Source: Nocardia nova SH22a
Lineage (GTDB): Bacteria; Actinomycetota; Actinomycetes; Mycobacteriales; Mycobacteriaceae
Length of the DNA stretch: 64,000 nucleotides
Assembly: GCF_000523235.1 (NCBI RefSeq)
Contig: NZ_CP006850.1
Coordinates: 3,534,001-3,598,000 of the forward strand
Direction of reading: 5' to 3'
The position numbers and the translations under genes were made by a program. The notes under the pieces were generated by a model, which made no database searches, had not been told where the DNA came from, and saw nothing but the letters and a program-made list of their open reading frames with translations. Below are positions 51,986-61,127 of the stretch, piece by piece (positions within the stretch are counted from its first letter, which is position 1; the number at the start of each line of letters is the position of its first letter).

Positions 51986-52035
51986 GGGTGCGGTACGCCC
52001 GGATCGAGGGTTCGGCCCGCGATCCGGGCGCGCGA

Positions 52036-52857
52036 TCAGTACTGGGTGGACCCGAGGTCGACCGCGATCGCCGCGGCGGTCACGAATCGCGCGTCGTCGC
52101 TGGCGAGCCAGGCGACCGTGGCGGCCACATCCTCCGGTTCGGCGATCCACGCGGGCAGGAACGGTGTGATCATCTGGGCCAGTGCCGGATTGGACTCCAG
52201 GGTCCGGCCCAGGTTGGCGACCATCTCACCGCCGCCCATCGGGGTGTTGACGGCGCCGGGATGCACGCTGTTCACCCGGATCGAATGCTTTCCGAGTTCG
52301 GCGGCCAATGCCCTGGCCATACCGGTGACGGCATGTTTGCTCGCGGTGTAGTGCACCATGAACGGCTGCATCTTCAGTCCCGCGGCGGAACTGATCAGCG
52401 AAATCGATCCGCCGCGGCCGCCGTCGATGATGTACTTGGCTCCGGCGGCAACGGTGTTCCAGGTGCCGGTGACGTTGATGTCGAGGACGTCGCGGAAGGA
52501 TTCGGGGGTGATCTCGTCCCATGTCTGGGGTGCGCAGATGCCGGCATTCGCCACGATGGTGTCGAGACGGCCCAGTGCGGCCACCCCCTCCGAGACGACC
52601 TTGCGCAGACCGTCGAGATCGCGAGTGTCGACCTGACCGGCGATGATGCGGCGTCCGCTCTGCTCCACCAGGCGCACGGTCTCGTCGAGGTCGTCCGGTG
52701 TGGCCGAGTCGTACGGCACCGCCGGGGGCAGCGGGCCGGCGATGTCGACGGCGATGATGTCGGCGCCCTCGGCGGCCAGGCGCAGGGCATGCGCCCGGCC
52801 CTGGCCTCGCGCCGCTCCGGTGATGAAAGCGACCTTGCCGTCGTGTCGGCTCGTCAC
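52036..52857 (-). CDS. Mycofactocin-type short-chain dehydrogenase (carveol-dehydrogenase-like)
   Basis: A 273-residue SDR. VAFITGAARGQGRAHALRLAAEGADIIAVDI is the N-terminal signature of the mycofactocin-coupled SDR family (TIGR03971), which includes carveol dehydrogenase; the family's insertion DLDETVRLVEQSGRRIIAGQ follows. NAG is in TIVANAGICAP and the active site SS-x10-YTASK. These enzymes hold NAD tightly and pass electrons to the peptide cofactor mycofactocin. It probably oxidises a secondary alcohol of a cyclic substrate. It is divergent from the aldehyde dehydrogenase with two island operators between them. Confidence 0.92.
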   Translation of the reverse strand: MTSRHDGKVAFITGAARGQGRAHALRLAAEGADIIAVDIAGPLPPAVPYDSATPDDLDETVRLVEQSGRRIIAGQVDTRDLDGLRKVVSEGVAALGRLDTIVANAGICAPQTWDEITPESFRDVLDINVTGTWNTVAAGAKYIIDGGRGGSISLISSAAGLKMQPFMVHYTASKHAVTGMARALAAELGKHSIRVNSVHPGAVNTPMGGGEMVANLGRTLESNPALAQMITPFLPAWIAEPEDVAATVAWLASDDARFVTAAAIAVDLGSTQY

Positions 52858-52892
52858 GTGCCCTCCTGGCTGTTGCTGAATGTCGTCGTGTG

Positions 52893-52911
52893 TATCGTAA
52901 GTTCAACGGTA
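52893..52911. promoter_or_regulatory. Island operator 4 (TATCGT-N7-ACGGTA)
   Basis: Right half perfect, left half with one mismatch. It lies 36 bp upstream of the mycofactocin-type SDR start. Confidence 0.65.
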
Positions 52912-53018
52912 CCTGTGCGGAAGCCGTATTTCGCGGCTGGTGGACCCGCCGTCGTGCGGTCCCTCGATCACGCTGTCCCATTGTGGAAATCCCCGCCACC
53001 AGCGACCGTAGTTGATGT

Positions 53019-53037
53019 TACAGTTTGACTTACCGGA
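53019..53037. promoter_or_regulatory. Island operator 5 (TACAGT-N7-ACCGGA)
   Basis: Left half perfect, right half with one mismatch. It lies 73 bp upstream of the aldehyde dehydrogenase start. The two operators are 126 bp apart in this 252-bp divergent gap, one for each direction. Confidence 0.65.
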
Positions 53038-53109
53038 TATGTCACTGGCTCACCTTCTCCGAAGGTCTGCCGGGGTGATCGCCGGGTTCGCGAAGAGGAG
53101 AAGGCACGG

Positions 53110-54606
53110 ATGAACAGCGATGCCGTCGCGCCGGTCGGCGAAGCCGAACCGGTGGGTGCCGCCGATACCGACGCCGCGACGCTGTTGCAGTTGCAGCGCC
53201 GCGCCTTTCTGCAGGAGGGACCGCCGTCGGCCGCGGTCCGTCGCCATCGCATCGATCGCCTGCTGGCCATGGTGCTCGACAACATCGACGACTACGTCGA
53301 CGCCCTGGTGGCCGATTTCGGTACCCGCTCACGCACCGGCGTCCTGTTCGCCGAGATCATGGGCATGCTGACCACGATCGAGCACACCCGGTCGCACATC
53401 GACCGGTGGATGCGCCCGCGGAATCCGAAACCCCTTGCGCGCCTGTACGGTATCCGCGCGCAGGTGCGGCCGACCCCGCTGGGCGTGGTGGGTGTCATCG
53501 GGCCGTGGAACTTTCCGCTGCAACTGGTCGTGGTTCCCGCCGCGGCGGCCTTCGCCGCCGGCAACCGGGTCATGATCAAGATGTCGGAGGTCACCGCGCA
53601 CACCGCGGAACTGACCCGTACGCTCGCGCCGTCCTACTTCGACCCGGCCGAACTCGCCGTGGTCACGGGCGGACCGGATGTCGCGGCCGCGTTCTCCGCC
53701 TTGCCGTTCGACCACGTGTTCTTCACCGGATCCACCCGGGTCGGCCGCCTGGTGCAGCGCGCGGCGGCCGACAATCTGGTTCCGGTGACGCTCGAGCTCG
53801 GTGGCAAGAACCCGGTGATCGTGGCGCCGGACGCCGACCTGAACCGCGCCGCGGCCCGCATCGCGCGCGCCCGGCTGGTCAACAGCGGGCAGGTCTGCGT
53901 GAGTCCCGACTACGTCTTCGTGCCGCGGGAGCGGGTCGACGCGTTCGTCGCGGAGACCCGCGCGGCATTTCGCCGGCTGGTCCCCGAGATCGTCGGCAAC
54001 GCCGACTACACCGCCTGTGTCGATCAGGCCAATTACGAGCGCATCATCGGCCTGATCGAGGACGCGCGGACACGCGGCGCGCGTGTCGAGGAGGTGGTCC
54101 CGTCCGGCGAGAAGCTGCCCGATCCCGGGCTGCGCAAGATCGCCCCGACCATCGTGCGCGATGTCACCGACGACATGGCGATCGCCACCGAGGAGGTCTT
54201 CGGACCGGTCCTCGTGGTACGCCCGTACTCGACTCCGGGTGAGGTCGCCACGGTGCTCAACGCCGGTCCGGCGCCGCTGGTCGCGTACTGGTACGGGCCC
54301 GACGGCGCGGAATTCCGCGAATTCGTGCGCAGCACCCGCAGCGGCGGTGTCTCCCGGAACGACTTCGCGCTGAACATGTTTCCCGAGGACGCGCCGTTCG
54401 GCGGCATCGGGGACAGCGGAATGGGCGCCTATCGCGGCAAGGCCGGTTTCGACACCTTCACCCACTACCGCACCGTGGTCGGCACCGATCTGCCGTTCGT
54501 CATCACCGCGCTGGCCGCCCCGCCGTTCGGCGCCGGCCTGCGGCGCGGCATCGATCTGGCGCTGCGCACGGCCCGCCGACGCACCCACCGCCGCCTGAAT
54601 CCATGA
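53110..54606 (+). CDS. Aldehyde dehydrogenase, coniferyl-aldehyde-dehydrogenase type
   Basis: A 498-residue aldehyde dehydrogenase. VIGPWNFPLQLVVVPAAAAF is the cofactor helix region, glutamate base in VTLELGGKNPVIVA, catalytic cysteine in NSGQVCVSPDYVFV. The missing tetramer tail and the FGGIGDSGMGAYRGKAGFDT ending put it with class 3/coniferyl-type enzymes, which use bulky or aromatic aldehydes. The C-terminus has an extra hydrophobic/basic stretch (TARRRTHRRLNP) that may favour membrane contact. ATG 53110 follows GAGAAGG. It probably oxidises the aldehyde formed from a P450/SDR product, feeding the acyl-CoA ligase encoded just downstream. Confidence 0.9.
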   Translation: MNSDAVAPVGEAEPVGAADTDAATLLQLQRRAFLQEGPPSAAVRRHRIDRLLAMVLDNIDDYVDALVADFGTRSRTGVLFAEIMGMLTTIEHTRSHIDRWMRPRNPKPLARLYGIRAQVRPTPLGVVGVIGPWNFPLQLVVVPAAAAFAAGNRVMIKMSEVTAHTAELTRTLAPSYFDPAELAVVTGGPDVAAAFSALPFDHVFFTGSTRVGRLVQRAAADNLVPVTLELGGKNPVIVAPDADLNRAAARIARARLVNSGQVCVSPDYVFVPRERVDAFVAETRAAFRRLVPEIVGNADYTACVDQANYERIIGLIEDARTRGARVEEVVPSGEKLPDPGLRKIAPTIVRDVTDDMAIATEEVFGPVLVVRPYSTPGEVATVLNAGPAPLVAYWYGPDGAEFREFVRSTRSGGVSRNDFALNMFPEDAPFGGIGDSGMGAYRGKAGFDTFTHYRTVVGTDLPFVITALAAPPFGAGLRRGIDLALRTARRRTHRRLNP

Positions 54607-54697
54607 GCACACCGCCCCGCGCTCGACGTGCGCGGGAGTATTTCCAGTCGACACCTTTCGCTTGCGTTCGCGCGGCGGACAACCGAAGGAGGCACCG

Positions 54698-56371
54698 TTG
54701 TCTCAGTCCGTGACCGATCCCCAGACCTCGACATCGGCCCTGACGATCGTGGCGGCGGCCGACGCCGCGGCGGCGGCGCTGCCGGACCGGGACCTGGTGG
54801 TTCGCGGCGACCGGCGCTTCACCTACGCCCAGATCGCCGAGCGGTCGAAACGGCTGGCGGCGTATCTGCGCGACCGCGGGCTCGGGTGCCGCACCGAACG
54901 CTCGGAGCTCGCGGGCCACGAGGTCGGCCAGGATCTGCTCGGTATCTATGCCTACAACGGCAACGAGTACATCGAGTCGACGATCGGCTCCTTCCGGGCG
55001 CGCGTGGCGCCGTTCAACGTGAACTACCGCTACGTCGGCGCCGAACTGCGCCATCTGCTGGCCGACGCCGGCGCCACCGCGCTGGTCTACCACGCCGCCT
55101 TCGCGCCGGTCCTCGCGCAGGTGCTGCCGGACCTGCCGCAGCTCGAGGTGCTGATTCAGATCGCCGACGACTCGGGTAACGAATTGCTCGACGGCGCGGT
55201 CGATTACGAGACCGTGATCGCGGAGACCGAACCCCGGCAGTTGCCGGAGCCGAGCCCGGACGATCTGTACGTGCTCTACACCGGCGGCACGACGGGTATG
55301 CCGAAGGGCGTGCTGTGGCGTCAGTACGACATCTACATGGCCGGCTGCGGTGGCCGCAACAACCAGACCGGCGAGGTGGTCGGGTCGGCCGCGGAGATAG
55401 GGGAGCGGGCCGCGGCCAATCCCGGTCTCAATCTGATGATCCTGCCGCCGCTGATGCACGGCGCCGCGCAATGGGCGTTCCTGACCGCCATGACGACCGG
55501 GCAGACCATCGTCTTCCCGTCGGTGGTGGACCGCTTCGACGCCGAGGACGTGGTGAGCGCCATCGAGCGTGAGCGGGCCGCGATAGTCATCGTGGTCGGC
55601 GACGCGGTGGCACGTCCGCTGCTGGCGGTCGTCGAGGCGAGGAAGCCGGATCTGTCGTCCATGGTGGCTCTCGCCAGTGGCGGCGCCGTATTGAGCCCGG
55701 CGTTGAAACAGCGCTGGATCGAAGCCGTTCCCGGACTGGTCGTCTTCGACGCGGTCGGCGCGTCGGAGACCGGCGCCCAGCTGCATCATGTGTCGGCCGC
55801 GGGCTTCGTCTCCTCGGGAACATTCGCCGCCGGTGTCGACACCTGCGTCGTCGCAGCGGATTTCAGCGCGGTGCTGGAACCCGGGCACGACGGCATCGGC
55901 TGGCTGGCGCAGAAGCGTTTCACCCCGCTGGGCTACAAGGGTGACGCGGCCAAGACCGCGAAGACCTTTCCGACCATCGGGGGCGTCCGGCTCGTGCTGC
56001 CGGGCGACCGGGCACGGCACCTCGGGAACGGCGATATCGAACTGCTCGGCCGGGATTCGGTGACGGTCAACTCCGGCGGCGAGAAGATCTTCGTGGAGGA
56101 GGTCGAGGTCGCGATCTCCTCACATCCGGGCGTCGCCGACGTCGTGGTGGTGGGCCGGCCGAGTGAGCGATGGGGGCAGGAGGTGGTGGCGATCGTGGCA
56201 CGGGCCGCGGGCGTGGAGACCACCGCCGAGGAACTGATCGAGCATGCCGCGCAGACGCTTTCACGATACAAACTGCCCAAGGCGGTGCTGTTCCGGCCGG
56301 AGATCGTGCGCAGTCCGGTGGGCAAGGCCGACTACCGGTGGGCCCATGCTCAGGCGGTGGCCGCGAACTGA
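54698..56371 (+). CDS. AMP-forming acyl-CoA synthetase (FadD19-like) 2
   Basis: A 557-residue ligase whose phosphate loop LYVLYTGGTTGMPKGVLWRQ is the VLWRQ form seen in mycobacterial FadD19/FadD17, which act on steroid side-chain acids. VFDAVGASETGAQLHH, the VNSGGEKIFVEEVEVAI hinge and catalytic lysine in SPVGKADYRW are all present. The start is TTG 54698: AAGGAGG lies five bases upstream and no better start exists. Transcribed with the aldehyde dehydrogenase (91-bp gap). A strong hairpin follows the stop. Confidence 0.92.
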   Translation: MSQSVTDPQTSTSALTIVAAADAAAAALPDRDLVVRGDRRFTYAQIAERSKRLAAYLRDRGLGCRTERSELAGHEVGQDLLGIYAYNGNEYIESTIGSFRARVAPFNVNYRYVGAELRHLLADAGATALVYHAAFAPVLAQVLPDLPQLEVLIQIADDSGNELLDGAVDYETVIAETEPRQLPEPSPDDLYVLYTGGTTGMPKGVLWRQYDIYMAGCGGRNNQTGEVVGSAAEIGERAAANPGLNLMILPPLMHGAAQWAFLTAMTTGQTIVFPSVVDRFDAEDVVSAIERERAAIVIVVGDAVARPLLAVVEARKPDLSSMVALASGGAVLSPALKQRWIEAVPGLVVFDAVGASETGAQLHHVSAAGFVSSGTFAAGVDTCVVAADFSAVLEPGHDGIGWLAQKRFTPLGYKGDAAKTAKTFPTIGGVRLVLPGDRARHLGNGDIELLGRDSVTVNSGGEKIFVEEVEVAISSHPGVADVVVVGRPSERWGQEVVAIVARAAGVETTAEELIEHAAQTLSRYKLPKAVLFRPEIVRSPVGKADYRWAHAQAVAAN

Positions 56372-56390
56372 GCGGACCGAATATGACGCA

Positions 56391-56427
56391 GCGCTGCGGC
56401 GGGCCGGAAACCGGCCCGCCGCAGCGC
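56391..56427. terminator. 17-bp perfect hairpin between convergent ligase genes
   Basis: GCGCTGCGGCGGGCCGG (56391-56407) pairs exactly with 56411-56427 over a three-base AAA loop and is followed by TTT. It lies between the convergent ligases ending at 56371 and 56440. The strongest terminator structure in the window. Confidence 0.88.
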
Positions 56428-56439
56428 TTTCCGGTGTGA

Positions 56440-57954
56440 CTACGCGGAGTCCTCGTCGGCGGTGGTCTCGAAGTGGGCGCGCACCGCCGGGAGATCGGCC
56501 TTGCCCGAGGGGGTGCGTGGGATGGCGGGGACGACCACGATCTCGGCGGGAACCTCATAGGGAGCCAACCGCTGTCGAAGATGCGCCAGGAGCGCGGTGA
56601 TGTCGACGGCCGGGCCGTTCGCCGGTTCGACCAGTGCGACCGGGACCTCGCCGAGGCGCGGATCGGGCCGGGCGACGACCGCGGCGTTCAGGACCGCCGG
56701 ATGGCTTTCCAGCGCGGTGCGCACATCGTCGGGCATGATCTTGAATCCGCCGCGAATGACGGCCTGATCCGCCCGTCCCAGGATCCACAGGAATCCGTCG
56801 GCGTCGATGCGGGCCAGATCGGTCGTGCGCATCCAGGTCGCGGACGGGCCGAGCTGACCGGGGGCGACCTCGAGCAGACCCGGTTGCCCGGACGGCAGCT
56901 CCGCTCCGCTGTCCTCGTCGACCACGCGCAGCCGGGCCCCGCCGGTGGCACGTCCGACGCTGCCGCGCTTGTCCTGCCGATGCCGTCGAAAATCGGCAAG
57001 GGTCCAGCCGGCCACGCCGCCGCCGAATTCCGTTGCGGCATAGGAGGTCAGCACCGGGATGCCGAACTTTTCGTGGAACGCGTCGGCGTCGTCGGCGGAC
57101 AGCGCTGCGGTGCCGGAGGTGACCACCCGGATACTCGACAGGTCGTCGCGGGAGAGGTCCGAACGCAGGACGGCGCGCAGCGCCGCGGGTACCAGTGACA
57201 CCGCCTTGGGCCGGTGGTCACGCACCGCCCGGGCCCACGGTTCGAGCCGGAAGCGCGGCAGCAACACGAACGGGCGGGCCTCGGCGACGCACTGCAGGAC
57301 GCGGAAGACGCCGCCGATGTGCACCAGCGGCGCGTTGACGATGGCGACACCTGTGCGTGGCCGGTCCGGCGCCGGTGCGTTGTCGGGGTCGGGGCTGATA
57401 ACGCTGCGCGCGAGCATGTCGTAGGTGAGATCGACCCGTTTGGGCGGTCCGGTGGTGCCGCTGGTCAGCATTCGCACCGCCACACCGGGCTGCGCGGCGC
57501 CGGTCGATATCCGGCGCCCGGGAGCCACCCGCAGGCGCGGTTCGGCGGTCGTACCCTCGACGGCCAGTGTCGCGGTGCCCGGCGCCGCCGTGACCAGCGC
57601 GGCCAGATCGCCGGGTGCGCCGATGATCAGCGGTAGCCGCAGTGCGGCGATATCGGCGCGGGTGCGCTCGTCACCCCTGGACGGGTTGATCACCACGACG
57701 GTCCCGCCGCCCAGCAATGTCGCGAGCAGGGCCGCGACGTGTTCGGGACGGTTGCGCAGCAGAATCCCGATCTGCCTGCGGCCCAGGGGATATGCGGTGA
57801 CGAAGGTGCGGATGTGGTGCGCGAGATCGGCCAGCTCGCGGCGGCTGACCCACTGCCGCTCGAATTCGAGCGCCGGGCCATCGGGTCGCAGCGCCAGGGC
57901 GGCGGCGATCCGGCGGCTCAGCGCGTGCGTGGTGTAGCTCGTCGGCACGGCCAT
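56440..57954 (-). CDS. AMP-forming acyl-CoA synthetase (class I adenylate-forming) 3
   Basis: A 504-residue ANL ligase: phosphate loop RMLTSGTTGPPKRVDLTYDM, LTSYAATEFGGGVAGWTLAD as the A5-type motif, DLARIDADGFLWILGRADQA, and catalytic lysine in RTPSGKADLPAV. It differs clearly from the other two ligases and probably has a different acid as substrate, for example a ring-degradation product. ATG 57954 has AGGAGAGG eight bases upstream. It is divergent from a crotonase gene, and the gap has a perfect island operator. Confidence 0.9.
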   Translation of the reverse strand: MAVPTSYTTHALSRRIAAALALRPDGPALEFERQWVSRRELADLAHHIRTFVTAYPLGRRQIGILLRNRPEHVAALLATLLGGGTVVVINPSRGDERTRADIAALRLPLIIGAPGDLAALVTAAPGTATLAVEGTTAEPRLRVAPGRRISTGAAQPGVAVRMLTSGTTGPPKRVDLTYDMLARSVISPDPDNAPAPDRPRTGVAIVNAPLVHIGGVFRVLQCVAEARPFVLLPRFRLEPWARAVRDHRPKAVSLVPAALRAVLRSDLSRDDLSSIRVVTSGTAALSADDADAFHEKFGIPVLTSYAATEFGGGVAGWTLADFRRHRQDKRGSVGRATGGARLRVVDEDSGAELPSGQPGLLEVAPGQLGPSATWMRTTDLARIDADGFLWILGRADQAVIRGGFKIMPDDVRTALESHPAVLNAAVVARPDPRLGEVPVALVEPANGPAVDITALLAHLRQRLAPYEVPAEIVVVPAIPRTPSGKADLPAVRAHFETTADEDSA

Positions 57955-57986
57955 CGCGGCGTCCTCTCCTGTTATCACAGCCCTGA

Positions 57987-58005
57987 TACTGTTATATATA
58001 CAGTA
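57987..58005. promoter_or_regulatory. Island operator 6 (TACTGT-N7-ACAGTA), perfect
   Basis: A perfect copy with an all-AT centre, TATATAT, in the 137-bp divergent gap between ligase 3 and the crotonase gene. It overlaps the most AT-rich stretch of the gap, where the -10 elements of both directions should lie. Confidence 0.82.
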
Positions 58006-58091
58006 GACAGTACCGTCAGCGTCCCGGCAATGATGAGAACGATCGGTTACGTCACATCCGGCCGCGCGATGAACCAGGAAGAGGCAACCCG

Positions 58092-58997
58092 ATGAGCAGC
58101 TCCAGTACCGCCGGCGGACGCGTACTCTACGAAGTGGATCCGGACCGCCGGATCGCCACCGTCACGCTCAACAATCCCGCCCAGCGCAATTCCTACGACG
58201 CGGCCATGCGCGACGGCCTGGCTCGCTACCTGGACGAGGCCGCCGAGGACGACGACATCGTCGTCGTTCTGCTGCGCGGCGCCGAGGGCGTGTTCAGCAC
58301 CGGCGCCGATATGAACAACGCGTACGGCTGGTACGGGGAACGCGCCGCGAACAACGGCAACGGTGACAAGCCGACGAAGGGCCGGCCCAGCCAGCGCCGC
58401 CGCCTCACGGTCGACCGGAAATCCTTCGGCTTCTACCACAACTTCATGGGCTTCCCGAAGGTCACCGTCGGTGAGATCAGCGGCTACGCGCTGGGCGGCG
58501 GCTTCGAAATGGCCTTGATGACAGATATTTCGGTGATCGCCCGCGACACCCGCATCGGCATGCCCGCCGCCCGCTTCCTCGGACCCGCGCTGGGCAGTCT
58601 GCACATGTTCTTCCACCGCCTCGGGCCGGTCCTGGCGCGTCGGCTGCTGCTGACCGGCGACATCGTCGAGGTGAGCACGCTGGAACATCTCGGCGTCTTC
58701 ACCGAGGTCTGCGATCCGGCGGCGGTGGGCGCGCGCGCCCGGTACTGGGCGGAGAAGGCCGCGAAGATGCCCGCCGACGGAGTGGTGATCGCCAAGGAGG
58801 CGTTCCGCCTGGTGGAGCAGAGTCAGGTCTATCAGGGCGAAGAGGTGGCCAGCTACCTGTTCCACGCCTTCGGCACGAATCTGCAGTTCTCCCAGGGGGA
58901 GTTCAACTTCGTCAAGACTCGTGCCGAACACGGCACCAAGGCGGCGTTCCGGCTGCGCGACGAGCACTTCCACGTCGCGGAGTCGGAACAGGGCTAG
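58092..58997 (+). CDS. Crotonase-fold enoyl-CoA hydratase-like protein
   Basis: A 301-residue crotonase. Oxyanion segments FSTGADMNNAYGWYG and GYALGGGFEMALMTDISVIA are present. The first hydratase glutamate is kept (GGFEMAL), but the second site reads RIGMPAARFLGPALGS, with no glutamate or aspartate. A 20-residue insertion (ERAANNGNGDKPTKGRPSQR) separates the oxyanion strand from the next helix, more than in standard hydratases. It may be a hydratase with single-acid chemistry, a hydrolase or an isomerase. ATG 58092 follows GAAGAGG. Confidence 0.88.
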   Translation: MSSSSTAGGRVLYEVDPDRRIATVTLNNPAQRNSYDAAMRDGLARYLDEAAEDDDIVVVLLRGAEGVFSTGADMNNAYGWYGERAANNGNGDKPTKGRPSQRRRLTVDRKSFGFYHNFMGFPKVTVGEISGYALGGGFEMALMTDISVIARDTRIGMPAARFLGPALGSLHMFFHRLGPVLARRLLLTGDIVEVSTLEHLGVFTEVCDPAAVGARARYWAEKAAKMPADGVVIAKEAFRLVEQSQVYQGEEVASYLFHAFGTNLQFSQGEFNFVKTRAEHGTKAAFRLRDEHFHVAESEQG

Positions 58998-59076
58998 CTC
59001 GCGCCGGCGTGGTGCGGCGGCCGTCGGCTCGCCGCCGCACCGACCCGCCGCGATGCCGGACGCACCGGAATCGGAT

Positions 59077-59886
59077 TCACGTCAGGCCGCCGGTACCCCA
59101 CGCTCCGGTGAAGACGGGATCGCGTTTCTCGGCGAATGCCGCGAACGCCTCGATGACATCGGCACCGGAGAGGTTGATCGTCTGCGCCCGCAGCTCGTCG
59201 GTGAGCGCGTCCCGCAGGGTGCGGTCGGCGCTGTTGTTGACCAGCGCCTTCGTCTGAGCGAGGGCCAGGGGTGGTCCGGCCGCGAGCCGGTCGGCGATCC
59301 CCTCGGTGAAGGTGTCGATCGACTCCTCGGGCTGTACCCAGGTGACCAGGCCCAGGGAGTACGCCTCCTCGGCGCCGATGGTGTCGGCCAGCAGGGTGAG
59401 GCGCTTGGCCTGTTGCAGGCCGACGAGTTTGGGCAGCAACCAGCTTCCGCCGCAGTCGGGTGACAGCGCTCGTCGGGTGAAGATCTGGCAGAAGCGGGCG
59501 CCGGGGGCGGCGACCACCAGATCGCAGCCGAGGGCGATGTTCCAGCCCGCCCCGGCCGCCACGCCCCGCACCTTGGCGATGGTGGGCACGGGCAGATCGT
59601 GCAGTTGCTGGATGACGTCGTTGATGCCGCGGATCATCCGGCTCGGATCCGAAAACCCCTCCGCGCCCGCGGCATCGGAGAGATCCGCTCCCGAACAGAA
59701 GTTTCCCGCCGCCCCGGTGACGATCACCGCGCGGACGTCGTTGCCCCGCGCGACCGCGTGCAGGGCCGCGCCCAACTCGTCCCACAGTCGCGTGTCGACG
59801 GCGTTCTTGAGCTGCGGGCGGTTCAGGGTCAGCGTCAGTACGCCGCCGGATCGGCTCTGCAGCAACGGCTCTGATGGTTCCGTCAC
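59077..59886 (-). CDS. Crotonase-fold enzyme, PaaG-like isomerase type (second)
   Basis: A 269-residue crotonase. GNFCSGADLSDAAG and GVAAGAGWNIALGCDLVVAA give the oxyanion hole; the first glutamate is replaced (WNIAL) and the second site is LSPDCGGSWLLPKLVGL, the PaaG-type aspartate pattern shared with the enzyme at 49778-50596. The two look like paralogues with a common ancestor in this island. Its start overlaps the CaiB/BaiF stop (ATGA). Last gene of a leftward operon of four. Confidence 0.9.
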   Translation of the reverse strand: MTEPSEPLLQSRSGGVLTLTLNRPQLKNAVDTRLWDELGAALHAVARGNDVRAVIVTGAAGNFCSGADLSDAAGAEGFSDPSRMIRGINDVIQQLHDLPVPTIAKVRGVAAGAGWNIALGCDLVVAAPGARFCQIFTRRALSPDCGGSWLLPKLVGLQQAKRLTLLADTIGAEEAYSLGLVTWVQPEESIDTFTEGIADRLAAGPPLALAQTKALVNNSADRTLRDALTDELRAQTINLSGADVIEAFAAFAEKRDPVFTGAWGTGGLT

Positions 59887-61127
59887 GGTGTCGTCCTCTC
59901 ATGTACGGTGGCGCCCAGAACGCCACGCTCACGCAGGTCGCTGATCTCGCGGGCGTCGAATCCCGCGGCGAGCAGGGCGCTGTCGGTGTGTTCGCCCAGC
60001 GCCGGAACGGCGCCCATCGGCGGCTCGTAACCCGAGACGACAGGCGGCGGGAGCAGCCCCGGCACCTGCCCGGCCGGAGTGCCGACCTGCCGCCAGCGCT
60101 CGCGTGCCGCCAGATGCGGGTGGGCGTTCACCTCGCTGGGAGTGTTGTATCGGGAGTTGCCGATGCCCGCGGCATCGGCCGTCGCCTGGACGGTCGCCAG
60201 ATCGTGTCCGGCGCACCACCGCGCGATCGCCTCGTCGAGTTCGGCGCGGTGGCGCACTCGTGCGGCGTTGGTGGCGAAGCGGGGGTCGTCCGCGAGGTCG
60301 TCGCGGCGGAGGATGTCGCGAGCCAGTCGCTGCCATTCCCGGTCGTTGGTGGTACCGAGCACCACGGTCGCGCCGTCGGCGGTGGGGTAGGCGCCGTAGG
60401 GGGAGACCGCCGGTGAGCTCATCCCGAGGGGCTGCTGGTCGACGCCGGTGTGCCGGGTGTAGGTCAGCGCGTAACCCATGATCTCGACCGCGGTGTCGAA
60501 CAGGCTCACCGTGGCCGTGGAATGTCGAAGACTGTGGGGCGCAACGGATTCGGTCCGCGCTCGTTCGCAGAGCAACGCGAGTACGGTGAGCGCCGCGTAC
60601 AGGCCGGAGCACACGTCGGCGATCGGCGGGCCGGGTTTGGCGGGCGTGCCCGCGGTCCCGGTGACCGCGCAGACCCCGGCCTCGGCCTGGATCAGCAGAT
60701 CGTAGGCCCGTTTGTGGGACAACGGCCCGCCCGGCCCGTAGCCGTCGATGTTCATCACGATCAGGTCGGGGTGGCGTCGCGTGAGCTCGTCGGTTCCGAG
60801 CCCGAGCGCCTCGACCGCGCCCGGCGCCAGATTCGAGACGAACACGTCGGCCTCCGCCAGGAGCCGGTGCGCGACCTCGATCCCGTCGCGATGTTTGAGG
60901 TCCAGGGTCACCGATTCCTTGCCTCGGTTGGCCCAGACGAAATGGGCGGCGAGGCCGCCGACCACGTCGTCGTAGTACCGGGCGAAGTCACCGCCGCGCG
61001 GATTCTCGATCTTGATCACCCGGGCCCCGAAATCGGCGAGCGTGCGCGTGCACATCGGAGCGGAGACGGCCTGCTCCAACGCCACCACCGTGATGCCCGT
61101 CAGGGGGCCCGCGGTTGCGTCGCTCAT
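59883..61127 (-). CDS. CaiB/BaiF family III CoA-transferase (second)
   Basis: A 414-residue CoA-transferase. ITVVALEQAVSAPMCTRTLADFGARVIKIE is the CoA-binding start; GDFARYYDDVVGGLAAHFVWANRGKESVTLDLK is the classical NRGK segment; the catalytic aspartate is in GPPIADVCSGLYAALTVLA. Canonical length and motifs suggest an active transferase (or racemase). It is better conserved than the mce-linked copy. The start overlaps the SDR stop by one base (TGATG), and its stop overlaps the crotonase start. It probably exchanges CoA between a pathway acid and a product acyl-CoA, saving ATP. Confidence 0.92.
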   Translation of the reverse strand: MSDATAGPLTGITVVALEQAVSAPMCTRTLADFGARVIKIENPRGGDFARYYDDVVGGLAAHFVWANRGKESVTLDLKHRDGIEVAHRLLAEADVFVSNLAPGAVEALGLGTDELTRRHPDLIVMNIDGYGPGGPLSHKRAYDLLIQAEAGVCAVTGTAGTPAKPGPPIADVCSGLYAALTVLALLCERARTESVAPHSLRHSTATVSLFDTAVEIMGYALTYTRHTGVDQQPLGMSSPAVSPYGAYPTADGATVVLGTTNDREWQRLARDILRRDDLADDPRFATNAARVRHRAELDEAIARWCAGHDLATVQATADAAGIGNSRYNTPSEVNAHPHLAARERWRQVGTPAGQVPGLLPPPVVSGYEPPMGAVPALGEHTDSALLAAGFDAREISDLRERGVLGATVHERTTP

